Shown here piece by piece: positions 9,137-20,116 of a DNA stretch of 64,000 bases. The DNA is from Xenophilus sp. E41. Its GTDB lineage: Bacteria > Pseudomonadota > Gammaproteobacteria > Burkholderiales > Burkholderiaceae_C. Each line of letters starts with the position of its first letter. Positions within the stretch are counted from its first letter, which is position 1. The DNA is taken from contig NZ_QPIB01000008.1 in assembly GCF_003671765.1 (NCBI RefSeq), forward strand, positions 248,001-312,000. The letters are read 5' to 3'. A model generated the notes under the pieces. The model did not search any database and was not told the origin of the DNA. It saw only the letters and a program-made list of their open reading frames with translations. Made by a program: the position numbers and the translations under genes.

Positions 9137-9265
9137 GGTCAACCCCTGGTTGAGTCTTGTTGAGCCGAGTTCTACGCCCCCTCGCAGCAGTGCGTACCGG
9201 CGCACAGGCGGCGCGTACGTCGGCAGCGGCCGACACACCGGAATCGGATCGTCCGGCTCACCAAC

Positions 9266-9288
9266 GAAAACGGCACCCGAAGGTGCCG
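9266..9288 (-). terminator. terminator of tRNA-Val
   Basis: On the minus strand a 7-bp stem CGGCACC/GGTGCCG closes a TTCG tetraloop and is followed by TTTTCG (AAAA at 9267-9270 on plus). It begins 15 bases after the tRNA 3' end. Confidence 0.85.
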
Positions 9289-9302
9289 CGATCGTGAGGT
9301 GT

Positions 9303-9378
9303 GTGGTGGGCGGTGAGGGCTTTGAACCCCCGACCCCAGCAGTGTGAATGCTGTGCTCTACCCCTGAGCTAACCGCCC
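9303..9378 (-). tRNA. tRNA-Val (anticodon CAC)
   Basis: 76 bases with encoded CCA. On the minus strand the acceptor stem is GGGCGGT/ACCGCCC, the D arm GCTC-AGGGGGTA-GAGC, the anticodon arm CAGCA-TTCACAC-TGCTG with anticodon CAC (reads GUG), and the T arm GGGGG-TTCAAAG-CCCTC. All four stems pair, and a terminator follows. Confidence 0.96.
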
Positions 9379-9430
9379 TGGTTGGATGTTCGCGATGCAC
9401 TGCAGATGCCGTGCGCTGCGAAGCCCACGA

Positions 9431-10150
9431 TTATGCCACAGCTTTTTCGGCCAGCAGCTTGAAAAGCGTCTTGCCGCCGCTCGCCTTGTCCAGATCGGCC
9501 AGCACCTTCTCATGAGCCGTCATTTCGTCGTCGGACGCCATGAGCACCGGCAGCGTGAAGCTGCGCAGGTCCGCCGCCACCACGATGCCCTGCTCGTCGC
9601 CGCTGCTTTCCACCTCGATGAGCAGCGCGTCCTGTCCGCGCGTGAGGTTGATGTAGACATCGGCCAGCAACTGCGCGTCGAGCTTGGCGCCGTGGAAGGT
9701 GCGGTTGGAACGGTCGACGCCGAAGCGGTCGCACAGCGCATCGAGCGAATTGCGCTTGCCCGGATAGACCTGCTTGGCCATGGCCAGGGTGTCGGTCACC
9801 TCGCCGACGAACTCACGCAGCGGCGCCAGGCCCGCCAGTTCGAGCTCCTTGTTGAGGAAGCCGACGTCGAAGGCCGCGTTGTGGATGATGAGCTCGGCCC
9901 CACGCAGGTACTCGACGATCTCCTGCGCCATGGTGGCGAACTTCGGCTTGTCGCTCAGGAACTCGGTCGTCAGCCCGTGCACGCGCAGCGCGTCTTCGTG
10001 GCTCTCGCGCTCGGGGTTGAAGTAGATGTGCAGGTCGTTGCCGGTGAGCTTGCGGTTGAACAGCTCCACGCAGCCCAGCTCGATGATGCGGTCACCGTTC
10101 TCGGCCGAGAGGCCGGTGGTTTCGGTGTCGAGGACGATCTGGCGGCTCAT
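9431..10150 (-). CDS. dnaQ: DNA polymerase III epsilon subunit (3'-5' proofreading exonuclease)
   Basis: 239 aa. DnaQ proofreads replication errors as part of the Pol III core. The DEDDh exonuclease residues are all present: D8 and E10 in VLDTETTG, D95 in HNAAFDVGFLN, H153 and D158 in HGAKLDAQLLADVY. The C-terminal tail that contacts the alpha subunit follows (about 185-239). It is the last gene of the isc-linked series: its start is one base from the fdx stop, so it is probably co-transcribed with hscBA-fdx. Confidence 0.97.
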   Translation of the reverse strand: MSRQIVLDTETTGLSAENGDRIIELGCVELFNRKLTGNDLHIYFNPERESHEDALRVHGLTTEFLSDKPKFATMAQEIVEYLRGAELIIHNAAFDVGFLNKELELAGLAPLREFVGEVTDTLAMAKQVYPGKRNSLDALCDRFGVDRSNRTFHGAKLDAQLLADVYINLTRGQDALLIEVESSGDEQGIVVAADLRSFTLPVLMASDDEMTAHEKVLADLDKASGGKTLFKLLAEKAVA

Positions 10151-10151
10151 C

Positions 10152-10490
10152 TCAATGATTTTCTTTGGCGTGGTTGATCGAGTACTTGGGGATCTCGACC
10201 GTCACATCCTGCTGCGCCAGGATCGCCTGGCAGGACAGGCGCGACTGCGGCTCCAGGCCCCAGGCGCGGTCGAGCAGGTCTTCCTCGGCCTCGTCGGCTT
10301 CGTTGAGCGAGTTGTAGCCCTCGCGCACGATGACGTGGCAGGTCGTGCAGGCACAGCTCATGTCGCAGGCGTGCTCGATGTTGATGTGGTTGTCGAGCAG
10401 CGCTTCGCAGATCGAGGTGCCGGCCGGCGCCGTGATCTCGGCGCCCTGCGGGCAGTACTCGGCGTGGGGAAGGATCTTGATGACGGGCAT
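10152..10490 (-). CDS. fdx: ISC-type [2Fe-2S] ferredoxin
   Basis: 112 aa. This adrenodoxin-type ferredoxin supplies electrons for Fe-S cluster assembly with IscS and IscU. The four cluster ligands C42, C48, C51 and C87 sit at the same positions as in E. coli Fdx (ACDMSCACTTCHV and SRLSCQAIL). The acidic helix NEADEAEEDLLD (63-74) is the usual partner-binding surface. The gene starts 12 bases after hscA ends. Confidence 0.96.
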   Translation of the reverse strand: MPVIKILPHAEYCPQGAEITAPAGTSICEALLDNHINIEHACDMSCACTTCHVIVREGYNSLNEADEAEEDLLDRAWGLEPQSRLSCQAILAQQDVTVEIPKYSINHAKENH

Positions 10491-10502
10491 CGTGGCGTGG
10501 TT

Positions 10503-12359
<1,857 letters not shown>

Positions 12360-12379
12360 GGAAACTGAGGAGCGAAGAC

Positions 12380-12898
12380 CTATTGTCCCAGCCGGTCGAA
12401 ACGCTGGTCGACCTCGGAGGCAAAGCGCTCGATGAACATGAGGGCTCTGACCTGCGCCGCCGCCGCCGGGAAGTCGCCCTTCTCGTCGATGAGCCAGTCC
12501 AGCGAAGACAGGGCCCGCGCACGTGCCGCATCCACCTCGGCTTGCAACACCTCGAGAGCGGGTTCGTCGGCCGCCTCGTCGAGTGCCTCGCGCGACTCCA
12601 TCTGCTGCATGAGGAACTCGGGCGGCATGGCGGTGTTGGTCTCGGCCTGCACCGGCGCGCCGTTCAGCTCGCAGAGGTAAGTGGCGCGCTGGAGCGGATC
12701 CTTCAGGCGCTGGTAGGCCTCGTTGATGCGCACCGACCACTGCATCGCCACGCGCTGGGCGGCTGCGCCCTGGGCCGCGAAGCGGTCCGGGTGTGCCTCG
12801 CGCTGCAGTTCCTTCCAGCGCGCGTCCAGCGCGGCGCGGTCCTGCGCGAAGGTCGCTGGCACGGCGAAGAGTTCGAAATCGGTGTCGTTGAGGTTCAT
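12380..12898 (-). CDS. hscB: Fe-S assembly co-chaperone HscB (J-domain)
   Basis: 172 aa. HscB brings IscU to HscA and stimulates its ATPase. The J domain covers about residues 4-75, with the catalytic H36-P37-D38 in EAHPDRF. The C-terminal helical domain that holds IscU (about 88-170) includes [19 protein letters not shown] strong terminator-like hairpin (12920-12943) separates this gene from iscA. Confidence 0.96.
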   Translation of the reverse strand: MNLNDTDFELFAVPATFAQDRAALDARWKELQREAHPDRFAAQGAAAQRVAMQWSVRINEAYQRLKDPLQRATYLCELNGAPVQAETNTAMPPEFLMQQMESREALDEAADEPALEVLQAEVDAARARALSSLDWLIDEKGDFPAAAAQVRALMFIERFASEVDQRFDRLGQ

Positions 12899-12919
12899 GT
12901 CGATCGCAGGACTGCCAAC

Positions 12920-12943
12920 AAAAAGCCGCCTCGGGCGGCGGCT
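12920..12943 (-). terminator. internal terminator/attenuator within the isc operon
   Basis: On the minus strand the stem AGCCGCC/GGCGGCT with a six-base loop is followed by TTTTTG. It lies after the iscA stop and before the hscB start. It should reduce the flow from iscRSUA into hscBA-fdx, or end the first unit entirely. Confidence 0.7.
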
Positions 12944-12972
12944 CTTGCAATCGCCCTCGCCGCAGCGAGTGG

Positions 12973-13296
12973 CTAGATCCGAAAACTCTCGCCGCAGCCG
13001 CAGCGGTCGCGTTCGTTCGGGTTGTTGAACTTGAAGCCTTCGTTGAGCCCCTCGCGCACGAAGTCGAGCTGCGTGCCGTCAATGTAGGCCAGGCTCTTGG
13101 GGTCCACGAGCACCTTCACGCCATGGTCTTCGAAGACAACGTCCTCGGGCGCCATCTCGTCCACGTACTCCAGCTTGTAGGCCAGGCCCGAGCAGCCCGT
13201 CGTCTTGACACCCAGCCGCACGCCCACCCCCTTGCCCCGCTTGGTCAGGTAGCGGTTCACGTGGCGGGCAGCGGCTTCGGTCAGGGTGACGGACAT
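12973..13296 (-). CDS. iscA: A-type Fe-S carrier protein IscA
   Basis: 107 aa. IscA carries and delivers Fe-S clusters, mainly [4Fe-4S]. The three conserved cysteines are C35 (TTGCSGLAY) and C99/C101 (CGCGESF). ATG 13296 gives the family N terminus ([13 protein letters not shown]). No clear Shine-Dalgarno sequence precedes it; instead a tetranucleotide repeat (13311-13334) fills the iscU-iscA spacer. Confidence 0.95.
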   Translation of the reverse strand: MSVTLTEAAARHVNRYLTKRGKGVGVRLGVKTTGCSGLAYKLEYVDEMAPEDVVFEDHGVKVLVDPKSLAYIDGTQLDFVREGLNEGFKFNNPNERDRCGCGESFRI

Positions 13297-13310
13297 GGTG
13301 CGGGAGCGGA

Positions 13311-13334
13311 CGAACAAACGAACGAACGAACGAG
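13311..13334. repeat. CGAA tetranucleotide repeat between iscU and iscA
   Basis: Four CGAA units and two one-base variants (CAAA as the second unit, CGAG as the last) make six units in tandem. The tract lies wholly between the iscU stop and the iscA start, in the translation-initiation region of iscA. Confidence 0.8.
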
Positions 13335-13343
13335 AAGGAGGGA

Positions 13344-13760
13344 TCAGTGAACGGCTTCTTCGCCGGCCGGCGCCTTGGTGCCGTGCTTGGCCTTGTAGTC
13401 GTTCACGGCGGCCTTGATCGCGTCCTCGGCCAGGATCGAGCAGTGGATCTTCACCGGCGGCAGCGCCAGTTCCTCGGCGATCTGCGCGTTCTTGAGGGCC
13501 GCCGCTTCGTCGAGCGTCTTGCCCTTGACCCATTCGGTCACGAGCGACGACGAGGCGATCGCCGAGCCGCAGCCGTAGGTCTTGAAACGCGCATCCTCGA
13601 TCACGCCGGTCTCGGCATTGACCTTGATCTGCAGCTTCATCACGTCGCCGCAGGCCGGTGCCCCGACCATGCCGGTGCCGACGGAGTCGTCGCCCTTGTC
13701 GAAGGAGCCGACGTTGCGCGGGTTCTCGTAGTGGTCGATGACCTTCTCGGAATAAGCCAT
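13344..13760 (-). CDS. iscU: Fe-S cluster scaffold protein IscU
   Basis: 138 aa. IscU is the scaffold on which IscS-derived sulfur and iron form [2Fe-2S] clusters. The ligands C37, D39, C64 and C107 and the HscA-recognition motif LPPVK (100-104) are all present. The tail after about residue 127 ([10 protein letters not shown]) is slightly longer than in E. coli. It follows iscS by 42 bases and precedes iscA by 47. Confidence 0.97.
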   Translation of the reverse strand: MAYSEKVIDHYENPRNVGSFDKGDDSVGTGMVGAPACGDVMKLQIKVNAETGVIEDARFKTYGCGSAIASSSLVTEWVKGKTLDEAAALKNAQIAEELALPPVKIHCSILAEDAIKAAVNDYKAKHGTKAPAGEEAVH

Positions 13761-13802
13761 GGTGTTACCTCTTCAATCGTGGTGTTCTACGGTGCGCGGC
13801 AC

Positions 13803-15023
13803 TCAGTGCGCCGCCCACTGGATGGTGCTCAGGTCGACGCCGTCCTGGTACATCTCCCACAGCGGGCTGAGCTCGCGCAGCTTGCTCACGTTGTGCTTGA
13901 TGGTGGCAATGGCGTAATCGATCTCTTCCTCGGTCGTGAACCGGCCGATCGTCATGCGCAGGCTGCTGTGGGCCAGCTCGTCGCTGCGGCCGAGGGCACG
14001 CAGCACGTAGCTCGGCTCCAGGCTGGCCGAGGTGCAGGCCGACCCCGACGACACCGCCAGGCCCTTGATGCCCATGATGAGCGACTCGCCTTCGACGAAG
14101 TTGAAGCTCATGTTCAGGTTGTGCGGCACGCGGTGCTCGAGGTCGCCGTTGATGAAGACCTGCTCGACGTCCTTCAGGCCATCCAGCAGACGCTTCTGCA
14201 GACGCTGGGCCTTGGCGATGTCGTCCTTCATCTCTGCCTTGGCGATGCGGAAGGCCTCGCCCATCCCGACGATCTGGTGCGTGGGGAGCGTGCCCGAACG
14301 CATGCCGCGCTCGTGGCCGCCGCCGTGCATCTGGGCTTCCAGCCGCACGCGCGGCTTGCGGCGCACGTAGAGCGCGCCGATGCCCTTCGGGCCGTAGGTC
14401 TTGTGGGAGGCCAGGCTCATCAGGTCGATGGGCAGCTTGGCGACATCGATCTCGAGCTTGCCCGTGGCCTGCGCAGCGTCGACGTGGAAGATCACGCCCT
14501 TCTCGCGGCACAGATTGCCCAGCGCAACCACGTCCTGGATGACGCCGATCTCGTTGTTCACATACATGACGCTCGCGAGGATGGTGTCCGGACGGATCGC
14601 CGCCTTGAACTTCTCCAGGTCGAGCAGGCCGTTCTCCTCGACGTCGAGGTAGGTCACCTCGAAGCCCTGGCGCTCCAGCTCGCGCATCACGTCCAGCACT
14701 GCCTTGTGCTCGGTCTTGACGGTGATCAGGTGCTTGCCCTTGCCCTTGTAGAAGTGCGCGGCGCCCTTGATGGCCAGGTTGTCGGACTCGGTGGCGCCGG
14801 AGGTCCACACGATCTCGCGCGGGTCGGCACCGATCAGGTCGGCCACCTGCGCGCGGGCCTTCTCGACGGCCTCCTCGGCCTCCCAGCCCCAGGCATGGCT
14901 GCGGGATGCCGGGTTGCCGAAGTGCTCGCGCAGCCAGGGAATCATCGCGTCGACCACGCGCGGGTCGACCGGCGTGGTGGCGCCGTAGTCCAGGTAGATC
15001 GGGAAATGGGGGGTCACATCCAT
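13803..15023 (-). CDS. iscS: cysteine desulfurase IscS
   Basis: 406 aa. IscS is a PLP enzyme that takes sulfur from cysteine for Fe-S clusters and tRNA thiolation. The PLP lysine K208 ([10 protein letters not shown]) and the mobile persulfide C330 ([10 protein letters not shown]) match E. coli K206 and C328 with an offset of two. ATG 15023 ([18 protein letters not shown]) is chosen because an in-frame ATG 111 bases upstream would add 37 Pro/Ala-rich residues. The gene follows iscR by 79 bases. Confidence 0.97.
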   Translation of the reverse strand: MDVTPHFPIYLDYGATTPVDPRVVDAMIPWLREHFGNPASRSHAWGWEAEEAVEKARAQVADLIGADPREIVWTSGATESDNLAIKGAAHFYKGKGKHLITVKTEHKAVLDVMRELERQGFEVTYLDVEENGLLDLEKFKAAIRPDTILASVMYVNNEIGVIQDVVALGNLCREKGVIFHVDAAQATGKLEIDVAKLPIDLMSLASHKTYGPKGIGALYVRRKPRVRLEAQMHGGGHERGMRSGTLPTHQIVGMGEAFRIAKAEMKDDIAKAQRLQKRLLDGLKDVEQVFINGDLEHRVPHNLNMSFNFVEGESLIMGIKGLAVSSGSACTSASLEPSYVLRALGRSDELAHSSLRMTIGRFTTEEEIDYAIATIKHNVSKLRELSPLWEMYQDGVDLSTIQWAAH

Positions 15024-15102
15024 GGCTTGCTCGTGCTGGCGTGGGTCAAACAATGCGCGTGGGCCGGCCGGGGCCGCAGCCGCCGGCGACTGGCCGGTCG
15101 AA

Positions 15103-15639
15103 TCAGGATTTGGCGAAGGCGTTGCCGAGGGCAAAGACCGAATTCGGCGCGTTCACGCGAATCGGCTTGACCACCGGCTGGCTCGAGATGGCGCGCTTCA
15201 CGGCCGGCTTGTTCTCGATCTGGACGCCCTTGGCGATCTGGTCGTCGACCAGCTTCTGCAGCGTGACCGAATCGAGGAACTCGACCATCTTCTGGTTCAG
15301 CGAAGCCCAGAGCTCGTGCGTCATGCAGCGGCCGGCTTCGCCCAGGCAGTTTTCCTTGCCGCCGCACTGGGTGGCATCGATCGGCTCGTCGACCGAGACG
15401 ATGATGTCGGCGACGGTGATGTCCGAGGCCTTGCGCCCCAGCGAATAGCCGCCGCCGGGGCCGCGGGTGGATTCGACGAGCTCGTGACGACGCAGCTTGC
15501 CGAACAGCTGCTCGAGGTAGGACAGCGAGATCTGCTGCCGCTGGCTGATGGCCGCCAGCGTGACCGGGCCGGTGTTCTGGCGCAGTGCCAGATCGATCAT
15601 GGCGGTGACCGCAAAACGGCCCTTGGTTGTGAGACGCAT
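15103..15639 (-). CDS. iscR: Rrf2-family Fe-S-sensing regulator IscR
   Basis: 178 aa. IscR represses the isc operon when loaded with [2Fe-2S] and controls other genes as the apo form. The winged helix-turn-helix (about 1-70) holds [20 protein letters not shown], followed by the wing [10 protein letters not shown]. Cluster residues are C92, C98, C105 and H108, one residue longer in the last spacing than in E. coli. It heads the isc cluster, so autoregulation is expected; a candidate operator is at 15762-15799. Confidence 0.95.
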   Translation of the reverse strand: MRLTTKGRFAVTAMIDLALRQNTGPVTLAAISQRQQISLSYLEQLFGKLRRHELVESTRGPGGGYSLGRKASDITVADIIVSVDEPIDATQCGGKENCLGEAGRCMTHELWASLNQKMVEFLDSVTLQKLVDDQIAKGVQIENKPAVKRAISSQPVVKPIRVNAPNSVFALGNAFAKS

Positions 15640-15761
15640 CGCAAGCTCCTTCGAAGTGCTTACCGTTGAAATGACACCTGGAACAGAGCCCGGGTGGCGT
15701 CGTCTCCGCCCCTGCCCGTCTCATGCCCATCGAGGATCAGAGACGGCCCTTCTTCGCGAAG

Positions 15762-15799
15762 TTCAGACTTTTCAGACTTTTGTTGAGTGTTTCGCTCAA
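15762..15799 (-). promoter_or_regulatory. candidate iscR upstream control region
   Basis: Two tandem copies of TTCAGACTT (15762-15770 and 15771-15779) adjoin an inverted repeat TTGAG-N7-CTCAA (15783-15799). They lie 120-160 bases upstream of iscR, in the 250-base gap behind uvrB. The palindrome loosely resembles an IscR type-1 box (TGACT-N5-AGTCA in consensus) but with G/C changes, so it is only a candidate. Confidence 0.35.
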
Positions 15800-15889
15800 G
15801 TTTATCAGAAAGCCCTGAGTTCTGCTCGGGTAAACCCGCTGAAACCGGTTCCATCCCGCGCGAAGGCGGCGGAACGCGGCACTCGACGG

Positions 15890-18001
15890 TCAGGAGCCGC
15901 CGGCCGGCAGGACCACGATGTTGTCGCCGCCCGCTGCGCCGAAGGCCTGCTCGCGCAGCAGCGCCAGCTGGTCGCGCACGCGCGCTGCCTTTTCGAACTC
16001 GAGGTTGCGGGCGTGCTCGAGCATCTGCTTCTCCAGCCGCTTGATCTCCCGGGCGATGTCCTTCTCGGACATGTCCTCGACCTTGGCGCGTTCCAGGTCG
16101 CGCTTGGCCGCCTCCTTGCCCGATTTCTCGCTGTAGACGCCGTCGATCAGCTCGCGCACCTGCTTGACGATGCTGCGCGGCACGATGCCGTTGGCCTCGT
16201 TGAAGGCGATCTGCTTGGCCCGCCGGCGCTCCGTCTCGTCGATGGCTTTCTTCATCGACGCCGTCATGTTGTCGGCGTACAGGATGGCCTTGCCGTGCAG
16301 GTTGCGCGCCGCCCGGCCGATGGTCTGGATCAGGCTGCGCTCGGCCCGCAGGAAGCCCTCCTTGTCGGCATCGAGGATGGCCACGAGCGACACCTCGGGT
16401 ATGTCCAGCCCCTCGCGCAGCAGGTTGATGCCCACCAGCACGTCGAAGGTGCCCAGGCGCAGGTCGCGTAGGATCTCGACCCGCTCCACCGTGTCCACGT
16501 CGCTGTGCAGGTAGCGCACCTTCACGCCGTTGTCGCCCAGGTAGTCGGTGAGCTGCTCGGCCATGCGCTTGGTCAGCGTGGTGATGAGCACGCGCTCGTT
16601 CTTCTCGACGCGGATGCGGATCTCCTGCAGCACGTCGTCGACCTGGTGCGTCGCCGGGCGCACCTCCACCTCGGGGTCGATGAGGCCCGTGGGCCGCACC
16701 AGCTGCTCGACCACCTGCCCGGTGTGCGTCTTCTCGTAGTCGGCCGGCGTGGCGGACACGAAGATGCATTGGCGCATGCGCGTCTCGAACTCCTCGAACT
16801 TCAGGGGCCGGTTGTCCAGCGCCGAAGGCAGCCGGAAGCCGTATTCCACCAGCGTCGTCTTGCGCGCCCGGTCGCCGTTGTACATGGCGCCCAGCTGGCC
16901 GATCATCTGGTGGCTCTCGTCCAGGAACATGATCGCGTCCTTGGGCATGTAGTCCGTCAGCGTGGCCGGCGGCTGCCCCGGCGCGGCACCCGAGAGGTGG
17001 CGCGTGTAGTTCTCGATGCCCTTGCAGTGGCCGATCTCGGCCAGCATCTCCAGGTCGAAGCGGGTGCGCTGCTCCAGGCGCTGGGCCTCGACCAGCTTGC
17101 CGGCACCGACCAGTTCCTTGAGCCGGTCGGCGAGCTCGGCCTTGATGGTGTCGACGGCGCGCAGCGTCTTGTCGCGCGGCGTGACGTAGTGGCTCGACGG
17201 GTAGATGGTGAAGCGCGGCACCTTCTGCCGGATGCGGCCCGTGAGGGGGTCGAACAGCGACAGCGTCTCGATCTCGTCGTCGAAGAGCTCGATGCGCACG
17301 GCCAGTTCGCTGTGCTCGGCCGGGAACACGTCGATGGTGTCGCCGCGCACCCGGAAGGTGCCGCGTGCGAAGTCCTGTTCGTTGCGGGTGTACTGCATGC
17401 GGATCAGCCGGCCGATCAGGTCGCGCTGGCCGACCTTGTCGCCCACACGCATGATCAGCCGCATCTCCATGTAGTCCTCGGGCGTGCCAATGCCGTAGAT
17501 CGCGCTCACCGTCGCCACGATCACCACGTCGCGCCGCTCCAGCACGCTCTTGGTGGCCGACAGGCGCATCTGCTCGATGTGCTCGTTGATCGAGGAGTCC
17601 TTCTCGATGAACAGGTCGCGCTGCGGCACGTAGGCCTCGGGCTGGTAGTAGTCGTAGTAGCTGACGAAGTACTCCACCGCGTTCTTCGGGAAGAACTCGC
17701 GGAACTCGCTGTACAGCTGCGCCGCCAGCGTCTTGTTGGGCGCGAAGACGATCGCCGGCCTGCCCAGCCGCGCGATCACGTTGGCCATGGTGTAGGTCTT
17801 GCCCGAGCCGGTCACGCCCAGCAGGGTCTGGAAGACCTCGCCGTCCTGCACGCCCTCGACCAGCTTGGCGATGGCGGTCGGCTGGTCGCCGGCCGGCGGG
17901 TAGGGCTGGAAGAGCTGGAACGGGGAATCGGGGAAGCTGACGAACTCGCCCTCGCGGGGGGAGTCCAGGACGGCTTCGGGGGTGTCGGGGGCGGATGGCA
18001 T
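15890..18001 (-). CDS. uvrB: excinuclease ABC subunit B
   Basis: 703 aa. UvrB is the damage-verifying helicase-like subunit of nucleotide excision repair. Walker A is GVTGSGKT (62-69); the beta-hairpin that probes DNA is [12 protein letters not shown]; later motifs are [36 protein letters not shown] and QTIGRAARN. The UvrC-interacting UVR domain is near the C terminus ([20 protein letters not shown]). The first 25 residues are longer than usual. It diverges from the aminotransferase gene. Confidence 0.97.
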   Translation of the reverse strand: MPSAPDTPEAVLDSPREGEFVSFPDSPFQLFQPYPPAGDQPTAIAKLVEGVQDGEVFQTLLGVTGSGKTYTMANVIARLGRPAIVFAPNKTLAAQLYSEFREFFPKNAVEYFVSYYDYYQPEAYVPQRDLFIEKDSSINEHIEQMRLSATKSVLERRDVVIVATVSAIYGIGTPEDYMEMRLIMRVGDKVGQRDLIGRLIRMQYTRNEQDFARGTFRVRGDTIDVFPAEHSELAVRIELFDDEIETLSLFDPLTGRIRQKVPRFTIYPSSHYVTPRDKTLRAVDTIKAELADRLKELVGAGKLVEAQRLEQRTRFDLEMLAEIGHCKGIENYTRHLSGAAPGQPPATLTDYMPKDAIMFLDESHQMIGQLGAMYNGDRARKTTLVEYGFRLPSALDNRPLKFEEFETRMRQCIFVSATPADYEKTHTGQVVEQLVRPTGLIDPEVEVRPATHQVDDVLQEIRIRVEKNERVLITTLTKRMAEQLTDYLGDNGVKVRYLHSDVDTVERVEILRDLRLGTFDVLVGINLLREGLDIPEVSLVAILDADKEGFLRAERSLIQTIGRAARNLHGKAILYADNMTASMKKAIDETERRRAKQIAFNEANGIVPRSIVKQVRELIDGVYSEKSGKEAAKRDLERAKVEDMSEKDIAREIKRLEKQMLEHARNLEFEKAARVRDQLALLREQAFGAAGGDNIVVLPAGGS

Positions 18002-18170
18002 CGTGCGCTACAGAACAGGAGGGGACGGTTGTCGGGAGACGGTGTTCCAGTACAGCTGCAGACCGGCCCGGTAAAATTCAAGCGAACCCGCAAGGCTAGC
18101 GCAGCCGCGGGCTCGCCGAAAGCCCCGCCTTGTGCGCCGGGCAGCCCACCATCCGAAGGACTTTTTCCAA

Positions 18171-19367
18171 ATGTCTCTGTTCACCGCCGTCGAAATGGCG
18201 CCGCGCGACCCGATCCTGGGTCTCAACGAACAATTTGCCGCCGACACCAACCCCAACAAGGTCAACCTGGGCGTGGGCGTGTACTACGACGACAACGGCA
18301 AGCTGCCCCTGCTCGAGTGCGTGAAGAAGGCCGAAGCCGACATGATGAAGGCGCCAAGCGCCCGCGGCTACCTGCCGATCGACGGCATCGCCGCCTATGA
18401 CGCGGCCGTCAAGTCGCTGGTCTTCGGCGCCGACAGCGAACCGGTCAAGTCCGGCCGAGTCGCCACCGTCCAGGGACTGGGCGGCACCGGCGGCCTGAAG
18501 ATCGGCGCCGACTTCCTCAAGAAGCTCAGCCCGAACGCCAAGGTGCTCATCAGCGACCCGAGCTGGGAGAACCACCGCGCCCTGTTCACCCAGGCCGGCT
18601 TCACCGTCGAGACGCATCCCTACTACGACGCCGAAAAGCGCGGCGTGAACTTCGAGGGCATGCTGGCCGCGCTCAATGCCGCGCCCGCCGGCACCATCGT
18701 CGTGCTGCACGCCTGCTGCCACAACCCGACGGGCTACGACATCACCCCGGCCCAGTGGGACCAGGTCGTCGCCGCCGTCAAGGCCAACAATCTGACGCCC
18801 TTCCTGGACATGGCCTACCAGGGCTTCGGCAACGGCATCCAGGAAGACGGTGCCGTGATCGGCAAGTTCGTTGCGGCCGGCCTCAGCTTCTTCGTGTCGA
18901 CCTCCTTCTCGAAGAGCTTCAGCCTCTACGGCGAGCGCGTGGGCGCCCTGTCGGTGCTGTGCGCCGACAAGGACGAGGCCGCACGGGTGCTCTCGCAGCT
19001 CAAGATCATGATCCGTACCAACTACAGCAACCCGCCGACGCACGGCGGTGCGGTCGTCGCGGCCGTGCTGGGCAACCCCGAGCTGCGCGCCCTGTGGGAA
19101 GAAGAACTGGCCGGCATGCGCACCCGCATCAAGGCCATGCGTCAGAAGCTGGTCGACGGCCTGAAGGCCGCCGGCGTGAAGCAGGACATGGGCTTCATCA
19201 CGAGCCAGATCGGCATGTTCAGCTACTCGGGCCTGTCCAAGGACCAGATGGTCCGCCTGCGCAACGAGTTCGGCGTGTACGGCACCGACACCGGCCGCAT
19301 GTGCGTGGCGGCGCTGAACAGCAAGAACATCGACTACGTCTGCCAGGCCATCGCCAAGGTGGTCTGA
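18171..19367 (+). CDS. tyrB: aromatic/aspartate aminotransferase (class I)
   Basis: 398 aa. A PLP enzyme of the AspC/TyrB subgroup that transfers amino groups between aspartate or aromatic amino acids and 2-oxoglutarate. The PLP lysine is K248 in SFSKSFSLYGERVG; HACCHNPTG and FLDMAYQGF carry the other PLP contacts. ATG 18171 has GAAGGA upstream and the family N terminus MSLFTAVEMAPRDPILGLN. AspC and TyrB cannot be separated by motifs alone; beta-proteobacterial homologues are usually called aromatic aminotransferases. A strong terminator begins 22 bases after the stop. Confidence 0.9.
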   Translation: MSLFTAVEMAPRDPILGLNEQFAADTNPNKVNLGVGVYYDDNGKLPLLECVKKAEADMMKAPSARGYLPIDGIAAYDAAVKSLVFGADSEPVKSGRVATVQGLGGTGGLKIGADFLKKLSPNAKVLISDPSWENHRALFTQAGFTVETHPYYDAEKRGVNFEGMLAALNAAPAGTIVVLHACCHNPTGYDITPAQWDQVVAAVKANNLTPFLDMAYQGFGNGIQEDGAVIGKFVAAGLSFFVSTSFSKSFSLYGERVGALSVLCADKDEAARVLSQLKIMIRTNYSNPPTHGGAVVAAVLGNPELRALWEEELAGMRTRIKAMRQKLVDGLKAAGVKQDMGFITSQIGMFSYSGLSKDQMVRLRNEFGVYGTDTGRMCVAALNSKNIDYVCQAIAKVV

Positions 19368-19368
19368 A

Positions 19369-20040
19369 CTGAGCTCGTCTCTTGAACTGCCGGGCGGCGC
19401 CGTCAAGGCGCCGGCCCGGCTTTTTGTCGACCAGGCGCTGGCCAACCCCGCCAACCGCGCCATTCTCGAGCGCTTGCCCGCGCTGGGCCTGCCCGACGCA
19501 TGGCTGGTCGCCGGCTGCCTGTTCCAGACCGTGTGGAATCTGCGCACCGGCCGTCCGGCCATGGACGGCATCCGTGACTACGACCTCTTCTATTTCGACG
19601 CCGGCGACCTCTCGGCCGAGGCCGAGAATGCCGTGGCGCGGCGCGTGGAAGCGGCGTGCGCCGACCTGCCGGTGACGCTGGAAGTCAAGAACCAGGCCCG
19701 CGTCCACACCTGGTACGAGGCGCATTTCGGCGCACCGTACGCCCCTTTGACCCACTCGATGGACGGCATCGACCGCTTCCTCGTCGAAGGCACCTGCGTC
19801 GGCCTGCAGGCGGGTGCCGACGGGCTGACGCTGTACGCACCCGACGGGCTCGCCGGCCTCATGGGCGGCGTGCTGCGCCCCAACCGGCGCAGCCCCGATC
19901 CCCGGCTGTACGCCGCCAAGGCGGCCGACTACCGACGCCGCTGGCCCTGGCTCACCGTGCTGGACACCGAAAGCCAGGCGCCCGCCCGCCCCTTGCTTGT
20001 GCATCGAATCGGCCTCCAGCCCCCGCCGGATGGGCGCTGA
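19369..20040 (+). CDS. nucleotidyltransferase-like DUF925 family protein with probable CTG start
   Basis: About 223 aa from CTG 19369. The body (VAGCLFQTVWNLRTGRP, then GIRDYDLFYFDAGDLS and EVKNQARVHTWYEAHFG) matches the DUF925/COG3575 nucleotidyltransferase-like family, whose substrate is unknown. In this frame no ATG, GTG or TTG occurs between the stop at 19315 and TTG 19474. Yet family-like, GC3-biased sequence (FVDQALANPANRAILERLPA) extends upstream of that TTG. CTG 19369 lies two bases after the tyrB stop and six bases behind AAGGTGG, an excellent ribosome-binding site. The conservative alternative is TTG 19474. The tyrB terminator falls inside this proposed N terminus. Confidence 0.65.
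   Translation: MSSSLELPGGAVKAPARLFVDQALANPANRAILERLPALGLPDAWLVAGCLFQTVWNLRTGRPAMDGIRDYDLFYFDAGDLSAEAENAVARRVEAACADLPVTLEVKNQARVHTWYEAHFGAPYAPLTHSMDGIDRFLVEGTCVGLQAGADGLTLYAPDGLAGLMGGVLRPNRRSPDPRLYAAKAADYRRRWPWLTVLDTESQAPARPLLVHRIGLQPPPDGR
19389..19425 (+). terminator. Rho-independent terminator of tyrB
   Basis: Left arm GCCGGGCGGCGCC (19389-19401), loop GTCAA, right arm GGCGCCGGCCCGGC (19407-19420) with a single bulged G, then TTTTT (19421-19425). It overlaps the 5' part of the downstream DUF925 frame. Confidence 0.88.
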
Positions 20041-20042
20041 CA

Positions 20043-20059
20043 GCTATCGATTCGATAGC
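20043..20059. repeat. perfect palindrome GCTATCGA-T-TCGATAGC
   Basis: Two perfect 8-bp arms flank a single T, three bases after the DUF925 stop codon. Related imperfect copies occur at 84-100, 4621-4639 and 22899-22915, which suggests a dispersed intergenic repeat. Confidence 0.65.
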
Positions 20060-20116
20060 GGTCGGCACGACAGCCGCGCCCCGCGCGTGGCGCGGCTCTT
20101 GCATCCATCCGCGTCG

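Noticed and set aside
9303-9378. tRNA-Val as an integration site for an island
   Set aside because: The flanking genes are ordinary chromosomal ones and no integrase or repeated tRNA 3' end was seen.
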